This document shows, piece by piece, positions 12,301 to 27,300 of a stretch of 64,000 nt of DNA; within the stretch, counting starts at the first letter, position 1, and every line of letters begins with the position of its first letter. Source of the DNA: Anastatus disparis (Eukaryota; Arthropoda; Insecta; Hymenoptera; Eupelmidae); NCBI GenBank assembly GCA_017163975.1, contig JAFFSR010000237.1:9424001-9488000 (forward strand), given 5' to 3'. The notes beneath the pieces are model-generated. The model saw only the letters and a program-made list of their open reading frames with translations, was not told the origin of the DNA and did no database searches. The position numbers and the translations under genes were made by a program.

Positions 12301-15300
12301 AAACTTGAGTAATTCACGCGAATAAAATCCACAGCTAGTCCGAAGTAAGCGAAAGCTAATGTGTTTGTCAAGTAGTTTATACGTAAGTGTGTAGCTGGCA
12401 AGGAGAGAGAGGGTGGCAAAGGTAATAACAGCCGTTAGCTTTAGCGCAATTTAAAGCCCAGGGAAGGAAGCTGGGATATAGGATTAAAGCGACACGAAAG
12501 CTGCGAGAGACACATAAGTACTCCGGCATTCGAAAGTGCCTCCAATGAATTTTCCTCTCGTATTGGTGTACCAACATTTCTCCTGTACGTATATATAAAA
12601 CAGATTTTAGTGTTACTGTATATTGCTTTAATGTAAAGGTGTACATCTCATCCGTGCAATTTCTCCGTTCCTCAGTATTTTCCTTAGAGAAAGCTAATGC
12701 TTATTTAGGACTCTGCTAGTGCATGCATAAATAAGACTATTACATCTTGCAATCTTAGAGATTAAAGATCGGAAAGTGGCTTAAGATGAGCCTGTAATAC
12801 CTTTTATTTTCTTCTTTTTTCACTTTTTTTATTGCAAATGAGAAACTCTGCTGAAATTTAACTTTTTAATTTAGTTTGAATTATTCAAATATTTAAGAAT
12901 TGCTAACAATGATTGGAAGCAATAAAATTGGGATTCTATATTCATATTAGCAAAAATTATAATTTTTAATAATAAATTAATTTCATTTTCATTAAAATAT
13001 GCTCATACGTATATTATTATACATTTAATACTTTAGACACGATACTGCTTCAGAATATTCATATTATAATATTTATTATATATCATCCTTTTAATTGAAT
13101 TTAATAATTCCTGCAGTTTTGAAGGGTTATTAAGAGTATAATAATATTATAGTATCATATTATGTATGCTCTCGACATACAAATTTTTATTTCTTTTTCA
13201 TTTCTATATATACAATTTAACAATAACTTAAAAACTTTCTAAAAAAAAGGTGAATTGCAAAATTAACAGTTTTAAGTCACGTGAACAAGTAAGAAAACAT
13301 AATGTGAGAACGGAGCTCTTGACATGTATAACAAATGGTGGGTGATTTCAGAAAGATTCTCCTTTTTTTTTACCTAACTATCTCAACTTTTCCACTTCAT
13401 CATAATTTCAGAATGAGCATTAGTTAGGAAAAGGTGTTAGGTCCATAAAGAACCTCCATTAATTTCGATTGTAAGTCGTATAAAAAGGATAGAGAGAGAA
13501 TTTTTTTATCATTTAAAAAAAAAAAGGGAAACTAGTACGAGCACCGATGATTCATATACTTTGCATAATTTTCGTATCCACCAACTGAACTTGTGTAATA
13601 TCTAATGAACTCAAATTTTAATGGTATTTGCTCTCACTTGAGAGTAATCTATGAGATTTTCAAGCACGATAAACTTATATTTCATTGGAATATTATATCA
13701 TCAAATGTAATATGGTTTTAATTAAAATAATGTTTATTCAATCTTTCTTACAACGTTGATTTGAAAATTCTTATATTTTCATTAAAAGATGAAAAAATTT
13801 AATTATCTTTCTTATATGTTACGTTAGATAACACATTCTAATGTTTAGATAATGAAATTAAAAAAAATATTACGTTACCAATAAACCCCACACGGCAATG
13901 ATTTATCCAACGTATAATGCACGTTTACAAAGTGTCAGTATAATGCCGAAGAAAATAAGCTTATTATATAAAGAAAGAGAGCGCGGTGGCGTAATGGATA
14001 GAGCTCTTGCCTTCAACGCGGAGGGCATGGGTTCGAATCCTGGCCAGGTACCTCTAACTTTTTTTCAAAAGAAAATTTGTGTATGTGCCATTTATATCGC
14101 GACTCTTAAAAAATCCGACCTCATTGAGTATTGGTTGATTGTTGGTCACAAAAGTGGGTTGCCATCCATCGGTAGTCAAAGTTTTCGGTATGGTGGGTCT
14201 GACAGTCTAGCCTGATGTAATGTGTTAAACGGTTCCGGGCTGGACTCCCTCGACTTCACCATGGAAAAAGGTTAATCATATAGAGGACAATATCCTTTAT
14301 ATATTAATCTTTTTTTTAAAAAAAAAAAAAAATAAAAAAAAAAATTATATAAAGAAAAAATAGAAGAAAAAAAAAAGCTTTCATCGTTTATTATAAGGTT
14401 GCATTCGTTTCATATAAACCGTAATCTGAAGGAGCCCGAAGCCTATTATCATTTTATTTTTCTAAGAAAATTGACGCTATTATTCACACGATACACTTTA
14501 GCACATAAAATACAATGCTATTGTCACTTTGGATCTCTCCCCCTTTCCTTTTTTCGTTCTTGATATTGAACTTTTTTTTTGAACACGTGCACGATTTAAT
14601 TCGACGATATTTATGAGATTTTTGCAATAAGTTTTCTGATTTTTTTTTTAGACTTTGATAAATTAATTTTTTACGTTATAACTAAAAGAACAATTGTGAT
14701 TTTCAATGAAAAAAGTATTAAGTTTTTGAAATTAGAAGTTGAGAAAAAAAAACGTTTTAATATGTCGTAAGCGATTGTAATTGTAAGTGGCCCTAAACAT
14801 TTTTTAATTAAAAAAATCTTTATTTCTTTACAATAAAACTGCTTCTAGAAAACATTCTCTTTTAATGTTAAAAACACTTTTCTTTAATCATCTTAAGATA
14901 AAGTACGTAACAATCTGTCATTAAATTATCTAATTAAAATTCAAGTTTGGCAAAATAATACTACTTAAATTTATTTCATAAGAATTCTAAGAAGAAATAA
15001 AAAAACAAGACTTTAATTAGCAATTCTCTAAATTTCCGTTTTTCTCAGTGGAATTGACCTTTTCTTACCCAATTATCGTAAGAAATTAAACTCTCGAGCC
15101 TTAGCTAGACAGGAAATCTTTGCCTCATCTCTTACTGTTAATCAATGGCACTACTACGTTTTATAGTATTCTTCTATTTTATTACATAGCTTAAAGCACA
15201 AAGCTTTAGAGAGAAACTTGTATTTTTTTTATCTGAAAAATTTTTCGTTCCTTATAACATAACTAATTTTTTGTAGGATTAAAGATAATAAAAATCAGAA

Positions 15301-18300
15301 ACATTAGAAAAAAAATTAAATTTAGTGATGCAATTTGAAATATCAAATTCATAGAATATATATCAGCAAACAATATTTCTGTATTTTTTTATTTAACGTC
15401 GCTGCATTTATGCTATCATTACGATGTTAATTAACGACGGAGGTCTTCAGTGTGTTTGTGAACAAAGCACATGTAACGTACAGCGGTGCTTGTATAAAAC
15501 GACCGAGAGCGGGATTCGAACTCGGGACCTCGAGATTACGAATCCAACGCTCTGCCGACTGAGCCACTGACGACCTCACAGAATTATTGAATTTGTACGC
15601 TTTATTTGCATTTCACGGACCTTTATTTTTCTCTTTTAATTTATACATCAAAGTGACCTATTATCTAGTCTCTGTAATGTATATAAGCTTAATATTCAAA
15701 TTTAAAGTCCGTTTTACAAGCTCTTTTAAAACTTTTATAGGTCTGCTAATTACGTACAATCTTATGATTCTCTAAAAATAAGGAAAATCGCCGATGAAAC
15801 AGTGCATAAAATAACTCATCATTTCGTGTTAATTAAAAAGGTTGCGAAGTAATGAAAAATCGTAATTACCATATAAACGTTATATTTATAACCATAATTT
15901 GTCAAACTTGGATTTTAATGCAGTTAAATTTTGTATACTCATAATTGGGTTATCAGGCGATAGTTTAAGCCTCATTTTTTTTTACCTCAAAGTTGCAACT
16001 AGTTTTCCAACATAGTTTTCCCTTCCCGTAAAGTACTTATAATAATTATGAATCGATAAGATCAGAGACGTTAGTTTACTGGTTAATTAAATTATATTAC
16101 CCTTGAATTTTCAATATACGCTTTAAGATATAATCGTAGTTTATGACGATGATATAATCAAGAAAATCTTTTTCTCCTTTTTTTTTCTTTCCTTTTTTTT
16201 GTAGCGCAATTTAATACGTAGGGAGAAAAAAAAAGAGAAAGAAAGGAGCGTTTTATTTAATACTTTATTCGTTTAGTGGTGAGATAAAATATGTCGGAGA
16301 ATAATTTAAAAGATTTTTGTCTAGGGAAACATTTACACGAGGTTAACAAGGCTTGCATATAACGTCGACATTCTCGTTTTCAGTTATGTTGAAAAAAAAA
16401 GGCTGCTCGTATATTTTTTCTTTTTTTTTCATTCTTTTAAGCTCGACGTTTTATTATAATTTTTTAAATATTTTCATTTTTGTGCTTGTTAAATTTTTTA
16501 GCTCTTAAATTGTGACGAACATACTTGCAAAAAAAAATTCAGCAGATTCTATTTCACACTTAAAAAACATGTTTTTAATCCTATTGTCATTAATAATAAT
16601 ATTTATGGTTAAATTAAAAAGAATAATACTAAAATAATAACAATTAATAGATGTAAATGGACCAAAGACGTGGACAATTCAACCAAGTAGTCTAACAATA
16701 AAATAATATTCTCAGCTCTTCCATATAATTGAATAATGCTTGGTTTGCAATTCAACACCGGCCATCGTAGAATCAAATGAGAATGAACTCCCGAAAGACG
16801 AAAAATTTTTTTCATTTAAAAAAATTAAGAAATTTGATTAAAAAAAGTAAAAATAAAATATAATAATAACTTTCATTTCAGCTTGAGTTGCAAACTAAGC
16901 ATCATCCTATTATTTGGGAGAGTTGAGAATATTATTCTCTTGTTGGACTTTTCTTGTTCGTATTTTCACGTCTTTAGTCACTTTATATCAATATTCAAAA
17001 CAAATGTTAGAGGAAAATTCTATAAAATAAATAATAGATCTTTATAAATAAAGAAAATTTCAAAAAAGACACATATCATCAGTAACTTTTAGTTATCAAC
17101 AATATCTTAAAACGTTAGTGAAAATGTATTACTTCAGTTTGCTAAGTAGAATTTGCTTGGGTGCGAAGTAGAAACTACTAATTTCTTTCAGTACAGATAA
17201 GATACAACAGCTTTATACTCAGGTTACATTAAACACAAATTTCGTTGTACTGTATATGCCGCTAGGCGAAAAGTTCGAGTCGATGTATACGTGGGTGTAT
17301 AATGTAGATACGCTCCACGCGTACTTCGAAAATTTAGAGTCGAAGCATGCGAAGAAAAATAAAAAAGGTCAAGAGAGATAGTAACGTACATTCGTCATCA
17401 TCGAAACATATACATATTTTCTCTTGCACTGAAATCGATTTACAGTTATAAGGAAAATACGTACTTCACGGTGTTTTGGGATGGACCAGGCGACTCTACT
17501 ATTTTGTTCATTGTGGTCAAGTGTCCGTGTTAACTCGTAAGTGCGGACGAATCGCCGTGCACAAGCATAAAGCGAATTTAGTGCTTGTGGCTGCGTAATG
17601 GCATTAGAAGCGCACTAGAGAAAGCGAGAGAGAAAATTGGTTTTATCTGGACACTTGGCGATGGGTTTACATCTCGTCAAGATTTGATAATTGTTGTCCT
17701 TCGCACGCTACTTATAAAGTTAGTAACTGCAGTTAGGAGTGCGTACGACATTTATTTTATGGGCAACTCATACATTGAATTTGTTGATAAGTCGAACTCG
17801 GGCAAATACTTAATCGTAGGTATTCGATAGTTTAATTGAGTATTTGATAGTTTAATTATGAGTTAACAGTTCGATTTGCATTATTTTTAAGTATACTTCA
17901 ATTCATTTAAAAATTTAAATGTTATTAATAAAGTAACTTTGTTTTTTTTTCATACTTATTATTTAATCAATATAAAATTTTTCTGATAAGTACGGAAGTA
18001 GCCAGTTACTTAGTTCTTTGGATTTTCGACTAGAAAGATAAAGATCATAAGTGTCCACTAATCTTTTTTTGCAACAGGTGTGGGAATGCGGGTTAGAGAA
18101 TAGAAGTCCAGTTCATCTTGGAAATTAATTAATCTTTTATTAATAAATAACGTGTCATCAAAAGTGAAAATATGACTAATGTATATTACCTTATGCATAA
18201 TAAATGTTCTTATTTCGTTATTTACGAACCAATAATTTATTTTTTGACGTTTTTGCGCAATAAATTCACGAATATCGAAAATAATTTATAAGCAAAATTA

Positions 18301-21300
18301 TTCTATATGATCAAATGAAAATTTGATGTCCATATATAGGTAAATAAGTTGTCAAAAAAATTCCTACTCAGCATTCAATATAATATGTGATATGAAATGA
18401 CGTCATATTCCAATCTATGTTCATAACAATTTTCTATTAAATTTGCAAAACAAATTACAAAAATATGATTGATTGGAAAAATGCCTGAATTATACTATAA
18501 TATTATAATAGACACAATAAAATAACACCCTGAAATATTGATAGATTGGTTACTCCAAAATTGACAATGTGACAGCTCTATTTGGGATCACCATTAGCTC
18601 AGAAGGTGGGGAAATTTAGTTAGTTTAGATTGAAACCGACCACCAAAACGTTATAAGCTTTCACGAGCAAGGTGATAAAGACATGATATACAATTATAAA
18701 ATTGAGGTACCCAAATTTTATTTATCACCATTAGCCCAACTTTAATTTTGAGCAATAACAATGTTTTATGAGTGTTAATAAGAGAGACGGAAAAAATATT
18801 GCTGATACGTGCGGTGTGCGTTTAGGCAATTATAACGCGAAATTTCCCTCGCTTTATAGAGCAAAGGTTATTACCGGGAGAATTTTGCATTTTAATAACG
18901 ATTAAATTTTGAAATTTTCGCTTACACACGCGGTATTTTTGCAAACATGAAAATCTGTTTTGCGGTTGTTTAAATTCATTAAACATTTTTGATAATTAAT
19001 GCCATTTAAAGTTTTTGTTAAATGACGTTCATTATCATTTTATTTATTATGCTGAAATGCGATTCAGCAAAATAAATATTCTACATTTTTTACATCAACA
19101 AAATGTACTTTATACTGAAAACAGAATAATAAGCTTTTCCAACTATTGTGTTTTATAAAATGAGATTAATTGTTCTATGAATTTAATGAGCAAACTTTAT
19201 CGATAAAATAAATATACCAATTATCTGAATGTAAATACAAAACTAATACAAAAGCAAATAAAAAAGAAAAACTTTAAAAATTAAAAATAATTTCCATTTA
19301 ATTTGCTTACAGGAAAGAAAATGATTCAGGACTCGAATCGATTGGCAATAACAACAACAACAATAATAACATAAACAAGCAACGCTGGCCTAAACGAGCT
19401 TTCCAAAGACGCAGCAGCGAAGTCGAAGTCAGATTACACGCGTCGTCGCATTACGATAATCAAGCTGGCCATGAAGGTGCTTCAAAATCACCGGCACCCT
19501 CGAGAAGACGTAGCTCCAGTATTGCCGTGGCAAGGCCTACGCCTGATTTGCACAGGTTTGTTTTTTTTTCATTCTTTCTTTATTGTTCTTTTAGCTCTTG
19601 GTAAACATTTTTTGTGTCGCTAATTTAATATTTTTATACAATAATATAGACTTATTTGTTCAGTAAATTACCATATTTTCCAATAAATGATTGTAACTTT
19701 ATAATATTTTTGTATATTTAGATAATAATGAATAAATTTTTTTATCTTTTTAAATTTTATAAGCTCCATTGAAATATATTGACAAGTGTTTCAATAATCT
19801 TAAAAGCAATAATACCCTTTTTTGCATTTCGCTCATTTATTGGTATGCGGTTAATTAGCAGTTTTATTCAATAAAAGTAAGGAAAATTCAAACTAATTAG
19901 AAAATAATTTATCTTATTTTTTACGTCTGGAAAAAAATAATTTCTAATACTGTAAGAATTTAAGTAAATAATGATTAATTTTGTACTGAAACTTTAACTT
20001 TTACCCTCGATTAATATTTTCTTATAATATTACTTAAAGCTTATTTTAAGATTATACGCTGTACATATTAATAAAATCAATAAAGTCTCTTGATGTGTAT
20101 AGTTTAAAAACGAAAACAAAAAAAAACTTTATGTAATTCAAAAATAAACATCAATATATACAGAAATAAAATAAAAACTCAATAAGAAATCTTTCTATTT
20201 TATACACAGTTGATACATTTCTGCTTTTAAGTTCTTACAATACACTAGGTTAAGGCAATGATTCCTACTGTAAATATATTTTTTTTACAAGTTTAAAATT
20301 CCAAGTTATAGGGAATTATTTATGCAATAATTTAAAAATTAATTATCAATGGCATTGTTTTTCATAGTTTGTCTCTTTAACAAACCTTCATATTAAAATA
20401 AAAAAAGAATTCATATCAGCATTTCACTTTTGTATTTTAATATCTATTAGAAGCCAAATGTTAATTGATATTTTCTTTTCTTTGTGTCATTAAACTGAAA
20501 TTTGATCGTCGCTGCATTTCATCGTTTCAATTTCTCTATCATTTATGAGATTCTACAAACTATTGTATATACATGTACATTATTACAAAAGCAGAGAAAA
20601 ATGCATTACTGATTATTTTCGTTTATTTTCTCTTTCTTTCATTTATTTCCTTCGTGGGCTTCTACTTGAGAGTTTTTGATTATGTTTCAATTTAAGCTTA
20701 ATATGCGGCTTCTCTTGAAGCCCTTGTACGGCTTCATATTAAACAAAAAAGAATTTTTAACGCAACAGTATCTCAGTTTACTCGGAATAGGTCGCGTGCT
20801 TTAAATTTATCGGTCTTGGAAATTATTCTAATGTTTCTTTATTGTTTTGTAAAAGTGTAATAATGTAAATTTCATTCAATTTTTTAAAATTATATTTGTA
20901 ATAAAGTTTTTTCGTTTAATTGATTACAGTCATTAAAAATTTTAACGATTTTCTTTATTGCAAAACGTGAGAACTAACTACTTAAGATCATTGGAAAAAA
21001 TGAGTGTTTTTCTTTTTTATAAAAATATCATTAAATTCGATAAGGTTTTTTATCGATTACTTGTACATTTACGGTGCAATCTGATGTAAGAAACATTTTC
21101 TCGCATTTACAACATTAAACAGCTTTAGGAGGGGGCATTACTTTTATTGTCATACTAAACTCGCTTTTATCAAGAGAAAGTAAATAAAAAAAATATATAT
21201 ATAATAATGTTGATGAGAAACTGACTTTACCTCTATTGATCATTTTTTTATCCAGGGTTTTGACGAGAAGTTGTTTATATAAAATGTATTAAAAAAAAAG

Positions 21301-24300
21301 AAAATATGTTAGTCATAACAATTTTATTGCTATTATTAAATTATTCACAATTCAAGTGCGCACATCTGCATTTATGTTTAACAAAATAAAGCCTCGAGCT
21401 CGAGCTTATATAACGCACGTGAAAATTTTATTTATTTATTTAATAAATTATTTTTATAGCGATGGTTGGATATATATTTTATTCAGGTGATTATAACATA
21501 AATTATCCATCCATCAAAATTTATTAAAATTTAATTCTACGAATATATCGCGGTATGCATAAAAGTATATTATTTTATTATTATTTTTTTTTAACGTCAC
21601 GCTCTTAATTAACTTGATGAAATAACAATTTTCGACGAATTTTCGGAATTTTATTACGTTTTATTTAATTAAAAAGTAAATATTATATTTTTCGGTTCTT
21701 TCAGAAGAATTACAAATTTTTGAGTAATATTTATCTGGTGGTCCGAGCTTTATTTTAAATTTATCCTTTCTATTTACATCTCGCGTTTAAATATATTAAT
21801 AGAATCAATACAAATCTTTGATACGTAGTTCCAACGAAGCGAAAAAAAAAAGAATTCTTTTAATTCAAAAATAAACAATGTCAGCGATTAAAATAAATTG
21901 ACGTTGAAGAAAAAAAAATACAATAATAAATATTTTTTTCCGTTCTCTTTTTTTTGTTTCTGTAAAGGTTTCTTCAAGCGGAGGCTGGACCATGGGGTCA
22001 TTTGTCACCGTCACCAAGAAGTCCAACTCGGACGCCATCGTTGAGTCCAGGTGCTGCGTCGATAACTTCTCAACATTTGAGCCCAGGTGCAAGCCCCGGT
22101 GGACCAAGTCCTACCAGTCCGGCTGGTCCAACTGCTGGATCGAGCTCGAGATTACCACCGCAATCGAAACACCGAGGGAGAACTAGTAGTATGCCTGCTG
22201 TGCCTAGGCATAGGGTGAGTTCGTTTTTTCTTTCTTATGCATAAAAGATTCTTTGATTTTTTTAAGATTATATAAGTATTTCTTTTTCTTCAAAAACTTA
22301 AAATCTCCAAATTGTTGAGTATAATTATGAAATATATAATTGAATAATAATTTTCATAATTTTTTTTTTCAATAAAAAATTTGTTTTATAATTTATTCAA
22401 GTTTTTCTGATATTTATAAATTTAGAATAATTTTAATTATTCTTTATATTTTTTCCATCGTTATATGCATCGATATATTATTCCAGCGCAGTGGATAATT
22501 AACCTGAATTATACATTGTATGAAATAACGAATTTCTTATATAGAAAATTCGAAATAATAAAAAACTGAACTCCATATCAGCATCAAAAAGTTGATAATA
22601 TAAAGTTTCGATTTATCGAGTAAAATATTTTTAAAAAATGAAAAATTACATATTAAAAACATTGCATTAAACATAAAATTAATGCATGAGAAATATGTAA
22701 AAGTAGATTTACACGTATGCCATCATAAAAAATGCAATAATTTACATTACGAGTGTACTTACTTTTATCATCATTATTGATATTTGTCACGGTATTATTT
22801 ATAAGTATTTCTATAGGTAAAAAAAAGCCATTTACGAAGAGTATCGATTCGATAGTACGGCATTATTATATGATAAAGTTCTTATGACGTTATAAAATGA
22901 TATTAGTACAATGCTACGGTTGGAAATGTAACATATAAATATATAAATTAAAAATTAACTGTTACGATGCTTGTAATAATTCTCGCTGCTGTTTGCGTCA
23001 ATCATTTTCAATATTATTTATGTCGTGTATAAAATAATACCATAAATTTTACCGAATTTAATGGCAAATATTTGTTGTCTTTAATAAAAATGAAAAAAAA
23101 TAAAACTTTTTTTCTTTTTTAACTGAATATTTAATACTTTTTAATGGGCGTTAACAGTCCATAACACCATGGATAAAACTTTCTCTAAGGTTTTTACGAG
23201 CATGCCGAGTATACCAAGAAGTAATTACAGGATCACTCAATATTTCAGAATCACTTTATAATTCGCACATTATACTTTGGGTACTTTAATGCCCTCTTTT
23301 GAAGATCGTTATTTCCTCCAAAGAAAAAAAAAGAAGAAAGAAAAAAGTTACTTTTGGAGTAAACCATCTCTAATATTATTTTATTTTGTAAGGTGAAATT
23401 TTGAAAAATAAAAATCCATTTTTTATAAAAGTTTAAAAAATTTATATTTCAAAAATTAGTGATTAATGATTAATTTTTAATACTTTTAAATATTAATTTA
23501 AATTTCAATATTTATATATTTATTTTCAAAAAGCGACTTTTACTTTTACATATTTATCAAAGTTTTAATTTTCATCATCGAACCGATAAATATTTTATTC
23601 GAAGTTCATTACAAGTTCATTTCACTGGACCCCGTATATAAATTCGTTCAAACATAACGCGCCCATACCATCGTTTATTCCGAAATATATTAGCTCTCGT
23701 TTAAACTTCGCGCTGTAGTAATAATAATAACTGAATTTTAATATTACATGGCGTACGATCAATAGCGGAAATTACAAACTGGTTCCTGCTCATGATTGTT
23801 TTATTAAGATTAATATCGCGAGCCATTAAAATAATATGCTTCTTTTTTCAAATATAACTTTATGTTTAGGAACAAATAGGTCATAAAATAGACTATTTCG
23901 AAATCGTGAATGAGATATGAACTTTAACGAAGCTTGATAATGGTTCTCCTAATAAGCTGTGAAAAATTTTGCGTGATTCAAAATTTTTTTCGATGAAAAT
24001 TTTTTTCAAATTTTACATATGAATACGTAAAGTAAGTTTTTGTAATAGAAATTTTTTTGTACTTTAAGACAAAAAAATTTTTGTCTTACAATGTTTTTAA
24101 TTTTTATAAATTTCTTTTCTTTTATTTTATTTAACGTCGCTGTATTTATGCTATCGTTATGACGCTAATTAACGACGGAGGTTTTCAGAGTGTTTATGAA
24201 TAAAGCATATGCAACGCACAGTGATGCTTGTATCAATCAGCCGAGAGCGGGATTCGAACTCGGGACCTCGAGATCACGAATCCATCGCTCTACCGACTGA

Positions 24301-27300
24301 GCCACTGACGACCTCTTATAACTTAGAATTACACATTATATTATCCAAAATTATATATTATTCATAAATTTTTGTGTTGAATTTTTATTTTAATATCTAA
24401 ACAAAAAATGTTTGCAAATGTCAATTTATAAAATTTATCTCACCTAAAACAATTTCGTGCGCTGAAATCACAAAAAAAATTTTACAATCTAATGAATATA
24501 CATTTAAAATTTTTGATAAATAAAATATTTTTTTTCATAATATTTTCACGCATAAAATTAAACGTCATGTGCGATCGTTAAAAAAAAAATCTGCATAATG
24601 TGAAATGTTTCATTTATACGATTCACTTGATAAACAAAGATTTAAAAGAAACATAAGCTCCCCAGGATGGTATATAAGATATAATAATAGCCATCGTTGA
24701 AATTGGACTAGCGGGAATTGTTTTGCAAAGTAAGCGCACATTTTCTCATTTGACAACAGAAAAAAAGAGAATAAGGACTTACCTATCTTTTCCTCTTGAC
24801 TATCTTTTTATGTGTTGCAAGCAATTTTGAGGATAAGGAAATTTTTCCTCGAGGAAAATGCTTTCATCGTGATGATTCGATCTCGATGCATATTACAATG
24901 TGCAATAATGCGAAACACTTTGGTTTAAATCGTTCGTTCAATACATTAGAAGCGCTTTTTTTTAAAATCGCTTACGCTTTTATTTTGACAATGATTTATT
25001 ATAAAAAATTTGAATTTTTTAAAAAATTGTCAATTGCAATATTGGCAATTTTTAATATTAGGGCGTAATATTTTTTATTATAAAAAAGAAAATGAGATAG
25101 GATAATATTTTTAAATTTAACTAAAAATATAGAGCACATGATTTAAACTTATTAATTATTAAAAATGATTTAGTAATATCATAATATAATAAAAATTTGT
25201 GCTTCCTGAATCACAGACATATTTATTTTCTTTACAAAATGTATATTGTCAATTTTTATTCTGCCGGCAAGGTTTTCCGTTCTCATTCAATGAATTCGCT
25301 TTTATCAATACTCTTTTTTATCAAAGTGTGACCAACTTTTTTTTTTCATATGAATAAATATACATATGACTCAGTGAGCACTATAAGTGATAAAAATTGA
25401 TAAAAAAACTGTCTAAATAACGTCACGCCAAATAAATATAAGGACAAAACAATAATTTTATTCTTGTAAACATTAAAAAAGAAGTGTACCTTCATATAAA
25501 TACATACAAAGGAGCATATAAAGTTAACCCTAGTATACATTTCTAAGCGTTAAATCCAAAAAAAGTTCTACCGCTTTGTATATCATTACTGACCATCTGA
25601 CTCGCAATGAGTGAAAAAAAAAACCCTTAAAAAAAATCTATTTCGTGTCGAAGTATACTACGGATGCACAAAAAGGACGACACGCTTACGAACGGACAAA
25701 GTTGCACGGGACACGAATCATTTAAGGGTTTGACGTTAGTCGTGAGAATTTGTTTTATAAAACAAACTTTCTTAAATTTGAAATTTCTCCTTTAACCTTT
25801 GAAGTCGAGACCAAGACCGACCTTGTGTTGACCGGCGGTTGGATTTGACATATCGAGATTAAACGCAAGCGTTAATTGTACACTTTCCACTGCGTTGAAT
25901 TGTAAACTCGTGCCAAGTTGTAAATTTTTATCAAATTTAACGCGCAATTTGCATTGCTCGTCCACTTTGTACGCCATACCAGCACCGAAGAACCATAATT
26001 TGTCGGCATCGTTACTTGCTATTTTCGCGTCCATTGCCACGTCCAAATTGTCGTTAACTAAACAACAAAAAAACAAAAAAGAAAAAAAAAGAAAAAAAGA
26101 AGGAAAAAAAGTTAGTTTCTAACAATATGACAATTGATTGAATTTGACTTCGGGAGGGTATTGAACTTGTCAGAGATGGATTTCTAACAAGGCTAGGGAG
26201 AGAAGAGGAAGAACTTTTTTTTTCCATCGGAAGAAAATGGGATTCTTTTTTAGCTTGTTTCGTTTTTCTGCTGAATAGCCATTTTTTAAATGAACTTAGC
26301 TAAAGGGGAAGAATAGGTGGAAATTTATTTGTTCGATAAATTACTTCCACTATTGATTAAAGTTTATTTTCATATTATTTACTTGCGATTACAAAAAAGT
26401 TCATTTAGTAAATTATTTATAAGAAAAAACTGAATGACATAAATAAATAGAATATGTTAACTTTCGTATTGCTTAAGTAATCAAATAAAGCGAGATTGAG
26501 AAAATTTTATTGGGATTCAATAAAAATTGAAAATAGAAAATAAAAATAATCGACAGTGTAAATTTTAAATGAAAGTTTCCTTGAAAATTAAATCACTATG
26601 GCATTGTATAATTAATGAAATAAAGCGAGATTGAGATAAAAAAAAGGAATATTCGGATTTAATAAAAATTGGAAAAAAGGAAAAATAAAAATAATTGACA
26701 GTATAAATTGTAAATAAAAATTCTTTTTAGCAAATATCGAAAAGTTTCATAAGCAAAATTGAACATCTGCAATGTTGAAATTTTTTGTATTAATACAGTT
26801 TGTTATGTACGGCCAACTATTTATACATTTTATGATATTCGAAATTTTTAAAATAATCCAAGAACTTAATGAAATGAAGTAAGCTTACGAGAAAAGATAA
26901 TTTTTTAAATTTAATATATAAAAATGTTTCTCATTATTGGCTGAACTTGAAAAGCCTTCAAAAATAAAAAAAGCACAAATCGTGTACTGTAAAATTTTAA
27001 TCATTACAAGAGTACTAATAAAATAAATAAGAAAAGCAAAAGTTTCATCAAATTAATTTGATGTTATAAAAAAGAACGTAAAGTAAAACGTTCATTACTT
27101 TATATATTTAAATTCAAAGGTTAAAAAAGAATCCAACTACTCTTCCAGTTAGATCAGACTTTTTTGCAAACTTTCCTTTGTAAGTGCACGTAATGAGGAA
27201 AATTTTTCCAATAAAATCGGGTGAGAAACTTTCCATCGTAGCGTTCGATATATCGTTTGTTAAAGTAAGGAAAAAGGCAAGAATCGAAATATTTAAATCC

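Larger units (their letters stand above)
4351..19312 (+). other. RGK intron 1 (14,962 bases)
   Basis: Phase 2 intron. It holds an AT-rich dispersed repeat relic (5395-5760), (TA)n at 6266-6317, the foldback-like element (8793-11250), a SINE (13977-14343), a second-family SINE copy (15387-15577) and a less AT-rich block at about 17260-17840. I saw nothing that looks like a coding exon in the remaining AT-rich stretches. Confidence 0.7.

Noticed and set aside
12377..12646. 89-codon minus-strand open frame in a less AT-rich patch
   Set aside because: No recognisable domain, no splice partner and no conserved motif. Could be regulatory DNA but there is nothing specific to support it.
13981..14050. 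Possible functional tRNA gene
   Set aside because: Box A and B are present but the acceptor 3' strand is missing and the T and anticodon stems are poorly paired. Tail and target duplication show it is a SINE head.
18586..18741. Direct repeat TCACCATTAGC at about 18589 and 18726
   Set aside because: An 11-base repeat with no flanking similarity or element ends; could be chance or part of an old repeat I cannot delimit.
24250..24315. Possible minus-strand tRNA gene (also 15512-15577)
   Set aside because: The 3' acceptor strand does not pair with the 5' end and the sequence continues into a shared 191-bp repeat body.
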